A stretch of 64,000 bases of DNA from the NCBI RefSeq assembly GCF_004193775.1, contig NC_041008.1, positions 3,412,958 to 3,476,957 of the forward strand. Reading direction: 5' to 3'. The translations under genes were made by a program, and so were the position numbers. Below the pieces are notes generated by a model. It saw only the letters and a program-made list of their open reading frames with translations. It made no database searches and was not told the DNA's origin. Position 1 is the first letter of the stretch; the number at the start of each line of letters is the position of its first letter. Positions 1 through 12,226 of this stretch are shown piece by piece. Source of the stretch: Glycine soja. Taxonomy: Eukaryota > Streptophyta > Magnoliopsida > Fabales > Fabaceae.

Positions 1-72
1 AAATAAAATATTTAGGAAAAAAATTGAAACTTTGTGATTTTATTGAGACATGAGAAAATATAGTAATATCAA

Positions 73-960
73 TTATATGCCCTCTAACTCTAATTTATCA
101 AAGTAGAAGGATAAAAGATTGTCCTCCAAACAAAATCTATAAAATATATTTTCTATTTGTCTATCTATGGTAGATGTACATAAATATTTCACACAAAGCT
201 CAATCTTCAACGATGATTTTACAGAAATGGGTTGGGAAAATTTAACGTTTGAAACAAAATTAATCGCAGACATCTTTTAGAGTAGATATCAAATTCTTCT
301 CTAATCTAAGGAAGTAATGTCATGCCTATCAAGTGTAATCTATTCACAATCCATCATCCGTTGCAGTTGCCCTTTCCTGGCTCATTGTTCTTCATCCAAC
401 TTCTTTCCATTCAACCTTGACTTTGCTTTCCTCAACAGTCTGTTTGAAGCTTCAATTTTCTTAAACCCATTTGCATCCTCCAAATCAAATGAATTAAGAA
501 AAACAAAATTTTTCTTCATTGGTGTATTAAAATGCATTTCCTTCGTCATCATAGTCTGCAATAGACAATATAATTATTGATTAGAATGATCAAATTACAA
601 ACAGACCAGTAATGCAATTAGCCTCGTGTAATTGATACATATCCCTTCTCTAATTGTTTTCGACACATGAAAAAGTTGCTTCAAATCTTCATGTTTCACA
701 CCACAAGCACTCGAACCTGCAATTAAAAAAAAAATAGAAAACACATTTAAAAACGATAACTGAACAACAATCTAAATCTAAGTTTGAAATTCACTCAAAT
801 AAAAAAATAGAAAATTCCATAATTATCAGACCTCTAATAAGAGTTGAGAGAAATTCTGCCCATTCTCTTTAATTGAGGAGATACTTCCACATCATTAATT
901 GTAGCTCCCTGAACTCAAATGGTGTGCCATCTTCTTGTAGCTTGTGCTGATCATGTTTTC
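73..960 (-). pseudogene. Unidentified exon-like fragments, possibly a degraded gene
   Basis: Several short open stretches lie in minus-strand order between about 960 and 73. Two start right after good plant acceptors: a T-rich tract and GCAG before 718, and TTGCAG before 555. The piece from 555 downward stays open for about 57 codons and is lysine-rich near its end (it reads ...FDLEDANGFKKIEASNRLL). Another stretch (about 950-870) reads DQHKLQEDGTPFEFRELQ. The last (273-73) is a 66-codon frame with no in-frame ATG needed. Internal stops prevent joining them into one frame, and I do not recognise the family. It could be a decayed gene or chance AT-rich frames; the acceptors favour decay. Confidence 0.3.
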
Positions 961-1099
961 ATTGCCCTTTATGCTTTAATCAGTTGTCATTGTGATTTCT
1001 TCACCTCTATGGATTTCTATGGGCTTCCCTTCATTTAAAAACCTTGTTCTGATCTCTCTACCCTGCCATGTTTCAAACACATAAACACGTAACCACAGT

Positions 1100-2729
1100 G
1101 CAATGTGTATCAATACGGTATCCAGAAATGTATATAACCTCTTTAATATCTGAAAATATATAATTCTCTTAGATCAATCATATTTAAACTTTATTTCTTT
1201 TTCATAAAAAGGCTAAAATTAATAAAATGTCACATTTTCAGGCATAAAATATGTACCTTTAAACGCCTTTTATAACAACCAGTGGAAAGACAGGCACTTA
1301 TGTGTATGTCTGACCGCATTTTTTATTTTTTGGAATTGAATTTGTTTTACAGCGTAATTAATGTAATATTTTATCAGTGTAACTGACATGAGAAATTGAG
1401 AATTGGAATAGAATAGGGAGGTAATTTGCAATACCAATTAAAAAGTTAAAAGGTTTTAAAAAAATGTCACTGAATTTGTGCAACAAGACAGACGACAGAT
1501 TAAACCACAAACTGTTGGCACGTAAGATGCATACCAAGAAGAAGTAACCTCCAAAAGAACATTAACAAGAAAAAGAACTTGACCAAGAACCACAACATAA
1601 AACAAAAGAACACATTTATAAAAAATAAAAAAAGGTAATATAATCCAATCTAAGAACAATTTTCTGACACACAACACAAGGAATATAGGTTCATGGCAGC
1701 GTCAAGATCCTACAAACTCTTGTTTAACAAATTAGCGTTATCTATAGCTTGAAATCCAAACAATTTTGTCCGTGCAATTTATGTGCTTAATTCGTTAGAC
1801 AAATCATTATGGAAGATCAACTTTTGGTGGTTGAAACTTTGAAATAAAATATGCTGTTAAAATACACATTGTGATGTATAATGAATAAATAAGTAAAGAG
1901 AATATAATTAATATACCATCTAATTTGTCTCCGGAAGGATGTTCAGACTCAGCAAAAAGATGTGGAATTCACCGGGGGGAAAAAAGAACAAGATGATTTG
2001 GAAGAGTGAAGTGGAGTAAAACGTGAGACAATGCCCTTATATACAACTAACAATGGAGAAATCTTCTAGGTGTGCATCTCATAGAAAGATCAAATTGGAA
2101 AAGAAAGACAAGTCGGTGAAACAAGATGAGGATTTACGTAAAAGTATTACGAGGTATCATCGACTCATCGTTAATCAAAGTAAATACTTTAAATGAATAA
2201 TTGAAAAAACCCTCTTTACTCATGCGCATCTTCTAGATCAACATAGTGTACAAGTGAATTCTTTTTAGTTTAAGCTATCATTACAAATTTCACTTTCTTT
2301 CAAGTGTTATTGTTCAATTGTAAATGGTTCCAGAGGTGTATCCGTTCAAAATATATTTAAGACGTAAGGTACCAATTTAACAGATGATTTATAATACGCG
2401 TTTATAAATAATGCACCAAGTTTTTTTTATCAGCAAATAAAAAAATATTATAAAGAAAGAGAAAAAGGGTACACAGGGATATCCAACCCTTACAAAGCTT
2501 AGGACATCAAAATATCCCTAAGAAAAGTAAACTGTGCTATCCTCTTTCCTCCCTATATTGAAATATACCTTCAAATCGGTTTTTTGTGGGCTTAACAAAG
2601 TATTCCCATTTCTACAACTTTTACCCTTAAAAACATTACACCAATCTTATGCACCAATTAAGTTTAGTTGCAATTGTAAACAAGACTAGTGCAATTAGAT
2701 GGTTGCAATTGTAAACAAGACTAGTGCAA
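1100..2729. other. AT-rich intergenic, no gene seen
   Basis: No supported coding exon. A 35-bp-period duplication lies at the right end and is listed separately. Short frames here look like random AT-rich sequence. Confidence 0.6.
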
Positions 2730-2732
2730 TTA
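2667..2732. repeat. 31-bp direct repeat, two copies, period 35
   Basis: A 31-base word beginning GTTGCAATTGTAAACAAG occurs at 2667-2697 and again at 2702-2732 without mismatch. The second copy overlaps the stop codon of the phosphatase fragment, so the duplication marks the point where that homology ends. Confidence 0.85.
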
Positions 2733-2838
2733 AGTTTGGTTAGGACATGCTGCTGGTCGTGTGCTCCCTACATGTTCCAAAGCTTCAAAAACGCTCATTC
2801 CGTGAGTCTTCATCATATATGCCACAATTACTGTCACC
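2730..2838 (-). pseudogene. Dual-specificity protein phosphatase exon fragment
   Basis: Read on the minus strand after an intact acceptor (TTCCAG, ending at 2839), the fragment gives VTVIVAYMMKTHGMSVFEAL followed by EHVGSTRPAACPNQT and a stop. This matches the segment just after the catalytic P-loop of plant DsPTP1-like dual-specificity phosphatases (SVT-[IV]VVAYLMK-HGM...AL-HV-S-RP...PN). The exon that would carry the catalytic HC(X)5R loop is not found upstream (2839-3400), and the family's usual C-terminal tail after PN is replaced by a stop inside a local duplication. I infer an isolated, non-functional exon. Confidence is moderate because only about 36 residues are present. Confidence 0.55.
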
Positions 2839-3414
2839 CTGGAAGGTGTAACATTATTAGAACCAATTCTTCCAAATTCATTGTATGAAAAGGGAAATAA
2901 CCAAAAGAACAATAAAAATACCAAGATTTTGTTTACAAGTTCAGATATGCACATTAAAAAGGTAGAAAATGCTGGCATGTGTTTCATGAAAACTTACGGG
3001 AACAAAGTATAGGAGATAATTCATAAGTCTTCAAATTCAAGCTACGTAATAGTTTGAAACAAACTTAGCTTAGCTTAGTAATAGTTTGAAATATTGTATA
3101 GCATTTCACAAATGGAAGCCAGAAAAATAATAATTTGATTCAACTCATGCTATATATGGAGTTTTGAACTTCTTTTTCACTGGGAAGATAGGCAATAACC
3201 TTGAAGCTTACACTTTTATTATTCTTTCAAATTTTCTATCCATGAAACTGGAAAGATCCACACAAAAGCAGATTCCAGAAAGAATAATGAAGCAGAGAAA
3301 ACAAGTAAACAACTAAATGATACCTACTATTTTCAAGGCTTCAACAAATTTACAGCTTTCAATATGAAAATAATTTCACATTTTGCAAAACAATCATATA
3401 CTTAAGTTTCACAT
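2839..3414. other. Intergenic, no gene seen
   Basis: Examined on both strands for the missing phosphatase exons and for the N-terminal part of the neighbouring retrotransposon polyprotein. Neither was found. Confidence 0.5.
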
Positions 3415-4433
3415 ATGATGAACAATAATACTTATGGTTCTGAATCATCACTAGTGGTTCTCCTAGTGTATGTTTATGACATAATTCTTGTTGGTCCTAG
3501 TTCTACATGTGTTGCTAAGGTTCAGCAGAAACTTCAATCCATGTTCAAATTGAAAGTCCTTGGTTCTCTGAAATATTTTTTGGGTCTGGAAATTGCAAAA
3601 TCCAGCAAAGGTATTTCTCTGTGTCAGAGGAAATACGCCTTGTCTTTGCTGGATGACACTGGTTACTTAGGCTGCAAGCCTGCCTCTCTCCCAATGGATC
3701 CTAACTTAACCCTTCTTGATGGTGAACCAATTCCTGATCCTTCACTGTATAGGCATCTCATTGGCAGGCTCATGTACCTAACCATTTCAAGACCTGGCAT
3801 TACCTTTGTTGTTCACAAGTTGAGTCAGTATATGAAAAATCCCATGACTACATACTTGAATGTTGTTCATCATTTACTTCAATATCTCAAATCTGCACCA
3901 GGACAAGGCCTTTTCTTTCCTACTACTAATTCTCTTCACTTGTCAGCTTATGCTGATGCTGATAGGGGAGGTTGCTTGGACACTAGAAAGTCTACAACAG
4001 GTTTTTGTGTTTTTCTTGGTGATATTTAGTCTCTTGGAAATTTGTTAAACAAGGGACAGTTTCCAAATCTTCAGCTGAGTCAGAATATAGAGCTCTATCT
4101 TCTGTTGCTAGTGAAATCGAGCGGCTAAAACGCTTGCTCACTCATTTTGGAATCCTCATTGACTCAGCCATGTTATTCTGTGATAACAAATCCACTATAC
4201 ACTTAGCTTCCAACCCATCACTCCACGAAAGGTCCAAGCACATCGACATTGACTGCCACTTCATCCAAGAGCTAGTTCAATTTCGTGTTTTCAGCCTCAT
4301 CCATGTTAAGACTCAACATCAGATTGCACATGTCTTCACCAAAGCACTTCCTGCTTCAGTTTTATCCGCAAGTTGGGTCTCATTAACATTTACTCTCCAA
4401 CTTGAGGGAAATATCACGCATAGCTACTTTTAG
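3415..4433 (+). mobile_element. Ty1/copia retrotransposon remnant: RT C-half and RNase H, broken
   Basis: The translation carries the C-terminal half of a Ty1/copia polyprotein. First come reverse-transcriptase blocks (LLVYVYDIILVG, GSLKYFLGLEIAKS, YRHLIGRLMYLTISRP), then the RNase H region (SAYADADRGGCLDTRKSTTG; after a frame change SSAESEYRAL, FCDNKSTIHLASNP, ERSKHIDIDCHF). Breaks: the element is truncated 5' of the RT active site; the first Asp of the YVDD motif is Tyr; a stop and +1/-1 frame change fall at about 4025-4030; the C-terminus has drifted. A purine tract (CTTGAGGGAAA, about 4401-4411) resembles the polypurine tract before a 3' LTR. Gag, protease and integrase are absent. It cannot move by itself. 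Confidence 0.9.
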
Positions 4434-4590
4434 TTAGCTTGTTAGTTACTATTATGTTATGTTAGTTTGCAGTTAGTTATTATGGTTAGGTGGTAATAGC
4501 TCTTATATATAAACTCATCTTTTATATTTTGAGAATTAAATTTTTGAATCAATTCATTCAGTTCACATATTTATATTCATTAATAATCCA
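4434..4590 (+). repeat. Probable degenerate 3' LTR remnant of the copia element
   Basis: Directly after the purine tract the sequence is rich in TTAGTTAG words, followed by TATATATAAA at about 4504 and a tail ending TCAATTCATTCAGTTCAC, the style of plant copia LTR ends. No second LTR copy was found upstream, so this is an inference from position and composition. Confidence 0.4.
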
Positions 4591-4599
4591 TGAGCAATT

Positions 4600-5605
4600 A
4601 TATAATATTGCCTTAAAATCTAACTTTCAAGTTTATGAGTTTTATCTTTATTTATATATAATATTTAATTTTTTCATTTATATTTGATATAAGATTTTAA
4701 CCGATACTTATTTTAAAAATATAATATTATGGGTAATTAAAAATAAAAATTCATGTAATATGAGTGTAATTTACTCTATGCATAATTTGGTAAAATAAAA
4801 AATAAATATTTAAATTAAAATAGTGTGACGAAAGTGTAAAATTTATTTAAATTTTTTAAAATTTTTCCTATTTCTTCTTTCTTTCTCCCCTGCCAAAATG
4901 ACCATAGAGAAAATTACAATCAACACCTAAATACAGTACCAAAAAGGACTATTTTTCATTTTACTTATTTTGAATTTTAGGAGTGATAATATCACATCAT
5001 CATCAGGGTTAAAAGAAATTACTGTTAATACCCAAAAAAACAGTACGAAGATCTATGACCATATTTCCTTTTTACTATTAATATATAGACCGACACCTCT
5101 ATCTGTCATTTTCATCACTAACTAGAAAAAAACAAGAAAAATGAGGAGAGAATCCGTTCCGGTGAGTAATATAAAAAAACACTAACTCACTCAAATAAGA
5201 TAAAAAATACCATCAAAGAAGTTAAATTGTGTCAGTGTCATAATACCTCAGACTAATTTTATAACAAAATTTAAATTACATTAGAAAAAAACTACTAATT
5301 TATGTTTCTTACCTAAACACACTATATTATGTGGTAATTCTAAAAGCAGCAAATCAAACGCCAACTGCATCCTCACCTTAATCACCTACCCTCCATTTCA
5401 CTAATCTGTCTCTTAATCACTTACTCAGTTAAACTAATCACTCAATCACCTTGGCTAAGCTCAAGGAAAGAAGGACATACAGACACACACACTATACTCG
5501 TTTTCTTCTCGTATACAAAAACCTCAATCTCCACAAATTCAACACTTTTTTCTTTCTTCTCTCTCACTTCTCCGTAGATCTACTTTCTCTCTCTCTCTCT
5601 GAGAA
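4600..5605 (+). other. AT-rich upstream region and 5' leader of the TMEM87-like gene
   Basis: No coding exon is supported. The last 30 bases before the start codon contain a CT run (about 5583-5600), a pyrimidine patch typical of plant 5' leaders. The open frame starting at 5451 overlaps the real exon in another frame and is not favoured. Confidence 0.55.
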
Positions 5606-8600
5606 ATGTGTGGGGTCTCGCTTCTGGCGTTTCTGCTTCTGCTATCCCTCTGCGCCGAAGCTTCTGTTCACGACTACAGAGGGGAGAAATTCGCCGCCAA
5701 AGGTAACGCCTTTGTCGTCCATGGAGGCAGCGAAGGAATTTACGCTTCTGCCCCCAACCTCACCGACGCTTATCCACCGCCAAATCCCGACTCTTACATA
5801 CGGTCATTTCACTTCACCCTTCAATTTTGTATCGGGGTTTTGTTAAAGCACTTCCCTTTAAGCTTTCTCTTCATTGCATTTTATTGTGTGACCCCGCCAG
5901 ATTCAGAATTGTCTCATGTCTAGTTGTGTGTAAAATGTAACTGACATGCTTAGGAGGTTTGTTGAATTTCTGCATTCAGCTTTCAGTGTAGTGGGTGTGA
6001 GGTTCTTGGTATAAAGTTGTAATTTTTGTTATTGTGGTAGATGTCGTTAATTCATTTAAATGTGTGAGGAAAATGTACAATTTTACTTGTCAGATTTGAA
6101 AAGTGAAGTTGTTAGGACACTCATAGGATTTCCACTAGTTCGATGAAAAGTTGAAAACTGTTTTTCTTGTGGCTGAGTCCCGAAGGATTATAATTACCGC
6201 TGGTTTTGTTTGATACTGTGTTGGTAGTTATGCTGATGTTTTGGTGCTGTTTTGTTGATTGGGTTGTTATCTCTGTTGTAATGTGAAAACCAGGTTTGAA
6301 AGGATTACATTTAGGAGAAACAAGGACTTTTCTAACTTTAGCTCATGGCCTATTCAAGCTGTTATTTTTGAAGTAGAAGATAGAGAGACAATTGGTGGTT
6401 CAGCTTATGGTGGTCAAAGGGCTGTCTGCTGCACCGGTGATCTAGCAAAACTAGGTGTGTGCACTGAAGGACAGGTCATTTACCGCCCTTCTGTGGAGAA
6501 TCCCGATTGGCCTCAAGTTTTTGGTGTCTCTTTTGAAATGGATGATGAAGTGGCAGTGCTGCCATTGAAATCTATACAGATCACAAAAACTGGGATGTAT
6601 AACTTGTATTTCATCCATTGCGATACGAGGCTTAAAGGATTGATTGTTGAAGGGAAAACTGTATGGAAAAATCCCTCCAGTTATCTACCTGGTAGAATGG
6701 CGCCTATGAAAGTTTTCTACCAATTCATGTCTTTTGCATATGTACTGCTTGGGATCTTTTGGTTCTCTCAGTATGCTAGATTTTGGAAGGAAGTATTTCC
6801 CCTGCAGAACTGCATTACCGCAGTGATAACCCTAGGCATGTTTGAGATGGCTCTGTGGTACTTTGACTATGCTGAATTCAGTCAGACTGGAATCAGGCCA
6901 ACTGGGACAACCATATGGGCAGTTACCTTTGGGACTGTTAAGCGGACAGTGGCTCGTTTGGTTATTTTAATGGTTTCAATGGGCTATGGTGTTGTGAGAC
7001 CTACCCTTGGAGGGCTCACATCAAAGGTGGTTATGCTTGGAGGAACCTTCTTTATTGCATCTGAAGTTCTTGAATTGGTAGAAAATGTTGGTGCAGTAAG
7101 TGATCTTTCTGGAAAGGCAAAACTGTTATTGGTTCTTCCTGCTGCAGTATTGGATGTGTTCTTCATTCTTTGGATTTTCACTTCCCTCTCTGCAACTTTA
7201 ACTAAGCTTCAGGTATTCATCTGTTAGGGTTGTCACAATATTGTTTATTCCATGAAAATCATGGGAACCTTTCTTTTTTCTCATATATAATTAGTTTTTT
7301 CAAGTAAAAATGAGACATAAACGTCAGGGCTGCAAAAATTTTACTTTGTTTGGTAAACTTGCAATTCACAGTGTTCCTCTGTTAGTTTCTATTTAAAGCA
7401 TTTTCTGGGTTGCAGTTGGCAGGAGGAGTATTATTTCTGTTTGTTTTCTGAAATTTATAGAAATATGAAAAGCGTGGCAGTATTTGTGATGTATTTATCC
7501 AGCAAGAGACTCTTGCCATAAAAATTTACTGTTATTTTTGCAACTAATAAATCAGGATAGAAACTAGAAAGGCAGATAGGCTATATTTAGTTATGTGCTT
7601 GAAGTAATCAAGGAACATGGAGAGGACATTACACAACTCTCCCACGGTAATGTCATCAGTTTGGATTTTTTATGTTTGATATTTCATGGCTTTGTTATGA
7701 TAATTCTGGAGGAAAATAGCAATTAATGGCCAATTTATCGTGTTATTCTTTTAACAGTAAAGTAACGGGGTATTCCTTCCAAGCTTGACGTATCAGACCC
7801 ATCAGTTCTTATTCTATGAATCCTATTTTGCTTTATAGCTTTTTGTGTACAAATTAGGCTAATAATCTTATACTTTTGCTTGATGCTGCACAATGTAATG
7901 TTACGGCTGATAATTCACTTTGTCATGTCTTTTATTATGACTATCTAAAAATTAGCTCTTCTGTGCTTATGTAATGTAACAGACCAGAAGGATGATGATA
8001 AAATTGGATATTTACAGGAAGTTCACTAATGCTTTGGCAGCAGCTGTGCTCGTATCTGTGGGCTGGATATGTTATGAGGTAATTCACAGGCAGAAACATA
8101 TTTCAATTGCTTTGCATGTTATCTAGGCATAATTATCTTATAGTTGGGTCAAGGTCATTTGTCTATGCAATCAGTGGATTCAGATGCTATAAACAAATTA
8201 AAATGAGTTTTAAGTTTTGATCAAGACTAGAGCAGGAAATGTGTTAAAAAATAGATGTTATCTGCATGTTTATTAATTTAATACATCAATCAATTTTAGA
8301 TATTTCAAGTGCTTATTTTTCTACTTCCTCTTTCAGCTTTATTTCAAATCAAATGATGTATACAACGAGCAGTGGCAGAATGCATGGATCATCCCAGCCT
8401 TTTGGCAAGTTTTGTCTTACTCTCTCCTGTTTGTTATCTGCATTCTTTGGGCACCATCTCAAAGTGCAACACGGTAAAAGTTCTGTCTCTCTCTCTCTAA
8501 GTTCTTCCGTTATCAATCTTTATTCTTTAATGCCTGCAAGAGCTAAGTGAGCTTTCTCTTCTATGCTTTCTTTCCATATACATCATTTGTATCTCACTGT

Positions 8601-8793
8601 TGTTTCTGTTCTTGACAGATATGCTTACCGTGATGATGGGAACGATGAGTTTGATAGGGATGAGACTACTTTAACACTCATAAAACCATCACCCATTTCT
8701 TCAAAAGATGTTCGAAGTGTGCCAGATGCTAGATCAGTTCAAAGCAGTAACGGGAATTCAAATGATGTTTTAGAAGAAGACAAGAGAGAATAA
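5606..8793 (+). CDS. TMEM87/GOST-type seven-transmembrane protein (lung seven transmembrane receptor family)
   Basis: Five exons join in frame to 507 residues: 5606-5802, 6294-7212, 7983-8078, 8337-8473 and 8619-8793, all with GT..AG borders. Residues 1-20 are a signal peptide (hydrophobic LLAFLLLLSLC). Residues about 21-200 form a luminal GOLD-like domain with paired cysteines (C111/C112, C121, C175). Seven membrane spans lie between about 205 and 445, with the family block GYGVVRPTLGG at 296-306. The acidic/Ser-rich tail (451-507) is cytosolic. Length and exon phases agree with Arabidopsis At1g72480 (about 509 aa, from memory). Human TMEM87A/B relatives act in Golgi-endosome trafficking or as channel-like proteins, so a Golgi/endomembrane role is inferred; the plant function is not established. 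The start has a signal peptide and no upstream in-frame alternative. Confidence 0.93.
7213..7982 (+). other. Intron 2 of the TMEM87-like gene
   Basis: A 770-base intron from donor CAG|GTATTC to acceptor AACAG|ACC. Nothing recognisable is inside. The other introns (5803-6293, 8079-8336, 8474-8618) are also free of visible elements. Confidence 0.85.
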
Positions 8794-9150
8794 ACTAGGA
8801 CGAAGCTCTGATTCTATGCTTCCATTGTATCCCTCCTGAAAGCTCCATGACTCTTTTCCTTTTATTCTTTTATTTCCTTCATTAGTCTTTACTCTCACTT
8901 GATCCTTTGTCACCAAATTGTTCCTTACGAGATTGGATTGCATGATAGAGTTCTTTGTTTCTGTGATGCCAATGCACAAGATATAATTTGGTCACTTTTT
9001 ACTAATACAAAGGAACTTTTCTTCAGTTATGCAAATGTTATGTGCATTATCCATGTGCATGCATGCATACATGTGGGAGCACTTACAAGAACTTTTTCAT
9101 TTTTAAGTTACCATCTGTATAGCATATATTAGTATTTTACTACTCAGTAT
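8794..9150 (+). other. Probable 3' UTR of the TMEM87-like gene
   Basis: Unique-looking sequence of higher complexity than the AT-rich DNA that follows at about 9200. No open frame continues from exon 5. The end point is a guess. Confidence 0.4.
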
Positions 9151-9199
9151 TGAGACAATGCTGCTTTGACTCCATGGAATTTTATGTTTATTTTTTACA

Positions 9200-11690
9200 C
9201 AAGTTTAATGGAGAGGACATTGTTGCATTTTAACTTTAAGGATAGAGTTGAGTTGATACTGGTCAATAAAAACAATTTACCAATGAAAAATTATCAACAC
9301 GAATTAAACCAAAGAATCTAATTCAGTTAGTTAAGCGGTATGAGTTTGTAAATTATTTAATATTTGTTTTCAATTTTTACGGATGAAAAATGAATTGAAA
9401 TTTTGAAACTTTTATCATCTTTTACAACGATTCCAACCTTTTATTTGCATATTCATAGTAAATATTTTAGTCTGTAATGCATACAATAAATATTTATTTT
9501 ATATAACTAAAATTTATAATAAATAAATATTTTTGAATGAATTAAAATTGAAATTTGTAATAAATAAATGTTTTTAAATTTAAATTATAGGTTTTTGATA
9601 AATAAATTACAGTGTCATATAATTCTTTTAATTATTGATCATTTTTAAAATGAAAGAAGATGAAAAGGATGAATTGAAAGATAAGGTTTTTGTTAAAAGT
9701 TCTTAGATAATCTTAACAATTATTATATATTTGATAATTTTTATTAAATAATGTTTTTTTATAACTCACCTTGCATTTCACTTTTTTAGAGTTGAACAAT
9801 TCAATTATTGGCCTATAAGGAGGAAGGAGTGTAGAGCAGTAGTCTCTCGAAGTCCTTTTCTTTTTAGTAAAGATGTGCATATTTTTTTGAGAAAATATTA
9901 CTTTTTAAAAAATATTTCAGCAAACTTTTATTTGTAAATTAATTCAATACAAATAAGTGTTATTATGAATCTTTTTATTTGTGACGGCAGAGTTGGTTAC
10001 TTAAACGCGCTCCTATTTGTTAGGGAACTCGTTAACCCTGCTATTATAATTTCTTAACCTTCGGACAATAAAATTGCTATCAAATATTTTATACGTTTAA
10101 TTGATTGTGAACTCTTATTAAGGAAAATTCTACTTTATAAAATTTGAATGTGTAATGTTCTTTGCACAGCATTCCATTTTGTAACCACACGGAGTGCTTC
10201 GCCTTTTTCCCGTAATTAATAAAAATCATTTATTACTACAATCATTTCCATAAGTAGAAAATAAAAACCGTTTATCGATATGTTACACAAGACATTTAGT
10301 AAACTTTTAATTTTTTTAGCAGTTAAAAAAATTATTTGACTTCAGTAATCAATTTTTTTTAATAATTTTTAATATTTTTAAAATACTACTTAAAAGTAAC
10401 ATTTTTTGAAATATTAATTTTTAATTTTTATATTTTCTTTCATTTTCATATTCAATATATTTATCCAATTTTTTGATTATTTTTTAAATAAATTATAATT
10501 TATTATTTTTCTATCATTATACATTTTTTTAGTTATTTTAACTGTTAATTTATCAGATATTTATAATTTAATAAGTTAATTTTTTTAACTTTTAACTTTC
10601 AACTAATTTTTCACTTTTCATCTTTTAGCCAATTTTATTAAACATAATCTTTTTAAATAATTTTTGAACAATTGCTTTCGTTTTCATTCACTCATGACCT
10701 TATCTTACACAAATATGGAATCAGAAATAGTTATTTGATTTAGCTTCGTGGGCAGGGTCTGAAATTGTTTCCTGTTTATGGTGTTGAATTGAACAGAAGA
10801 TTATCTACTCAGAAACAAAGTTCGTGGGTAACAGCTAAAACTAGATGGCAACAGTATGTTAAGAGATCCAACCGCAGGCATTAGCATTGTAGTCTCTCAA
10901 GCAAGGAACTCTAAGATCTACACCTATAAGTTACACACCATTTCTTTTACTCTTTACTCGTTCGAGAATGCTAATTAGTATCCTAAAGTTTTTGTAAGAA
11001 AATGTAACATTTAATGCTACTAAAATACCCCATCACGATTTGAAAATTTCAACAAAACCCTGTTGTTAAGTGATGCAATTAAAGTGGCGTGTAAATATTG
11101 TAGTCCACCTCTTTATGTGGCAGTCCCTCCCGTCGAGGGAGAAACCTACCCTCTTTATGTGGTGTTATTGTTGCTCTATTCTGAATTTCTGACAAGTGTC
11201 ACTTTCTACTCTCATAACACCAATTATTCTTATCTAGAGAGGAAGGGACTCTGAAGCTGCTTGGATGGGACAAGTCAAAAACGGCAAGCGTAACAACACC
11301 ACAGATGAGAAAAGAAATTATGGCCTTTTTTTTCCGTTAAAAGGGATAAGAATATGCTTACAAGGTTACCATTCAAGTAGAAAATTTTGGTCTTCTTTCA
11401 GAAAGAGCCTCACCCAACCTTCCAATAAAACTGTAACACTTGTAATCAGTAGGTGGTTAGTAGTAACTAATTGGACCATGAAAGATAGAAGGAAAATTCA
11501 CCATTAACCAGCAATGATTATCCAATTACAAACAATGAGGTGTCCCAGAATCCAGCCAACTGAAAGTAGTTCAAATCAGATCGCACTTACAATGTGTACA
11601 TAATACTTGCCATTTGGTCTTTCACCAAAGTCACAACATATCAGCAATTCCCATGTTGTGGTGTGTGCGTGCATTCATTTGATATTCTTC
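9200..11690. other. AT-rich intergenic with a dispersed repeat, no gene seen
   Basis: The stretch is very AT-rich. Positions 10310-10670 contain a dispersed repeat (separate entry). Around 11108-11162 the words CTCTTTATGTGG and an imperfect CTCCC/GGGAG palindrome occur close together. Frames of 63-80 codons at 11063-11507 have no recognisable similarity and no splice context. Confidence 0.5.
10310..10670 (+). repeat. Dispersed AT-rich repeat, copy 1
   Basis: A stretch with successive landmarks (TTTTTATATTTTCTTTCATTTT, then ATATATTTATCCAATTTT, then TTAATAAGTTAATTTTTTTAAC, then CAACTAATTTT) recurs in the same order and orientation at about 54830-55170. Shorter pieces occur near 48700-48780 and, reversed, near 18360-18480. 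This suggests an old non-autonomous transposon family; no termini were defined. Confidence 0.5.
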
Positions 11691-12226
11691 TGTTTTCCGT
11701 ATGAATCTTAGATATAAGAAAAAAAAACAGAAGCTACGTGTGCCCAAAGGCGAAAGCTATATAAACTGAGATTTCAATTTGACAATGCATCTATTAGTGC
11801 CAAAACTATCACATTGTATAAGAGTCATTTGAAGCTACAAAAGAAACAGCCCTTTTTCGACCTTAAGAAGGAAAAAAAACACGCACACACACACGTACAA
11901 CAAAGTCCAATATAAACAAATGAAACAAAAATCTAGAACGTGGTGAGAAATCAAATAACGTGCTTACAGGCAGCAGCATTCAGGGTGAGATAGCCACACC
12001 AATCTTCAACACCAGATTAGGGAAATCTTAATCTTTCTTTTCCTGAGAATCCTGGATCGTGGTAGCAGTAAATCTTGTTGGAGCACCCACCCGAGAGCTT
12101 GAGCAATCTCAGATTGGCCAGCACTCAATTACCTGAACGCTCCAGTGAAAAAATTAAAAGAATATGTCCTAGCTTCTAAAGTTGCAAAACTCAATTTCAC
12201 TTCACTCCACTAGTCCATTCAATCCA
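11690..12226 (-). other. Probable 3' UTR of EXO70D
   Basis: Lies downstream of the minus-strand EXO70 stop codon. It is of mixed composition without repeats, consistent with a plant 3' UTR of a few hundred bases. The end is not resolved. Confidence 0.4.

Noticed and set aside
5451..5846. A 131-codon frame overlapping exon 1 of the TMEM87-like gene
   Set aside because: It runs through the CT-rich leader in another frame; the 5606 frame has a signal peptide, correct splice phase and homology.
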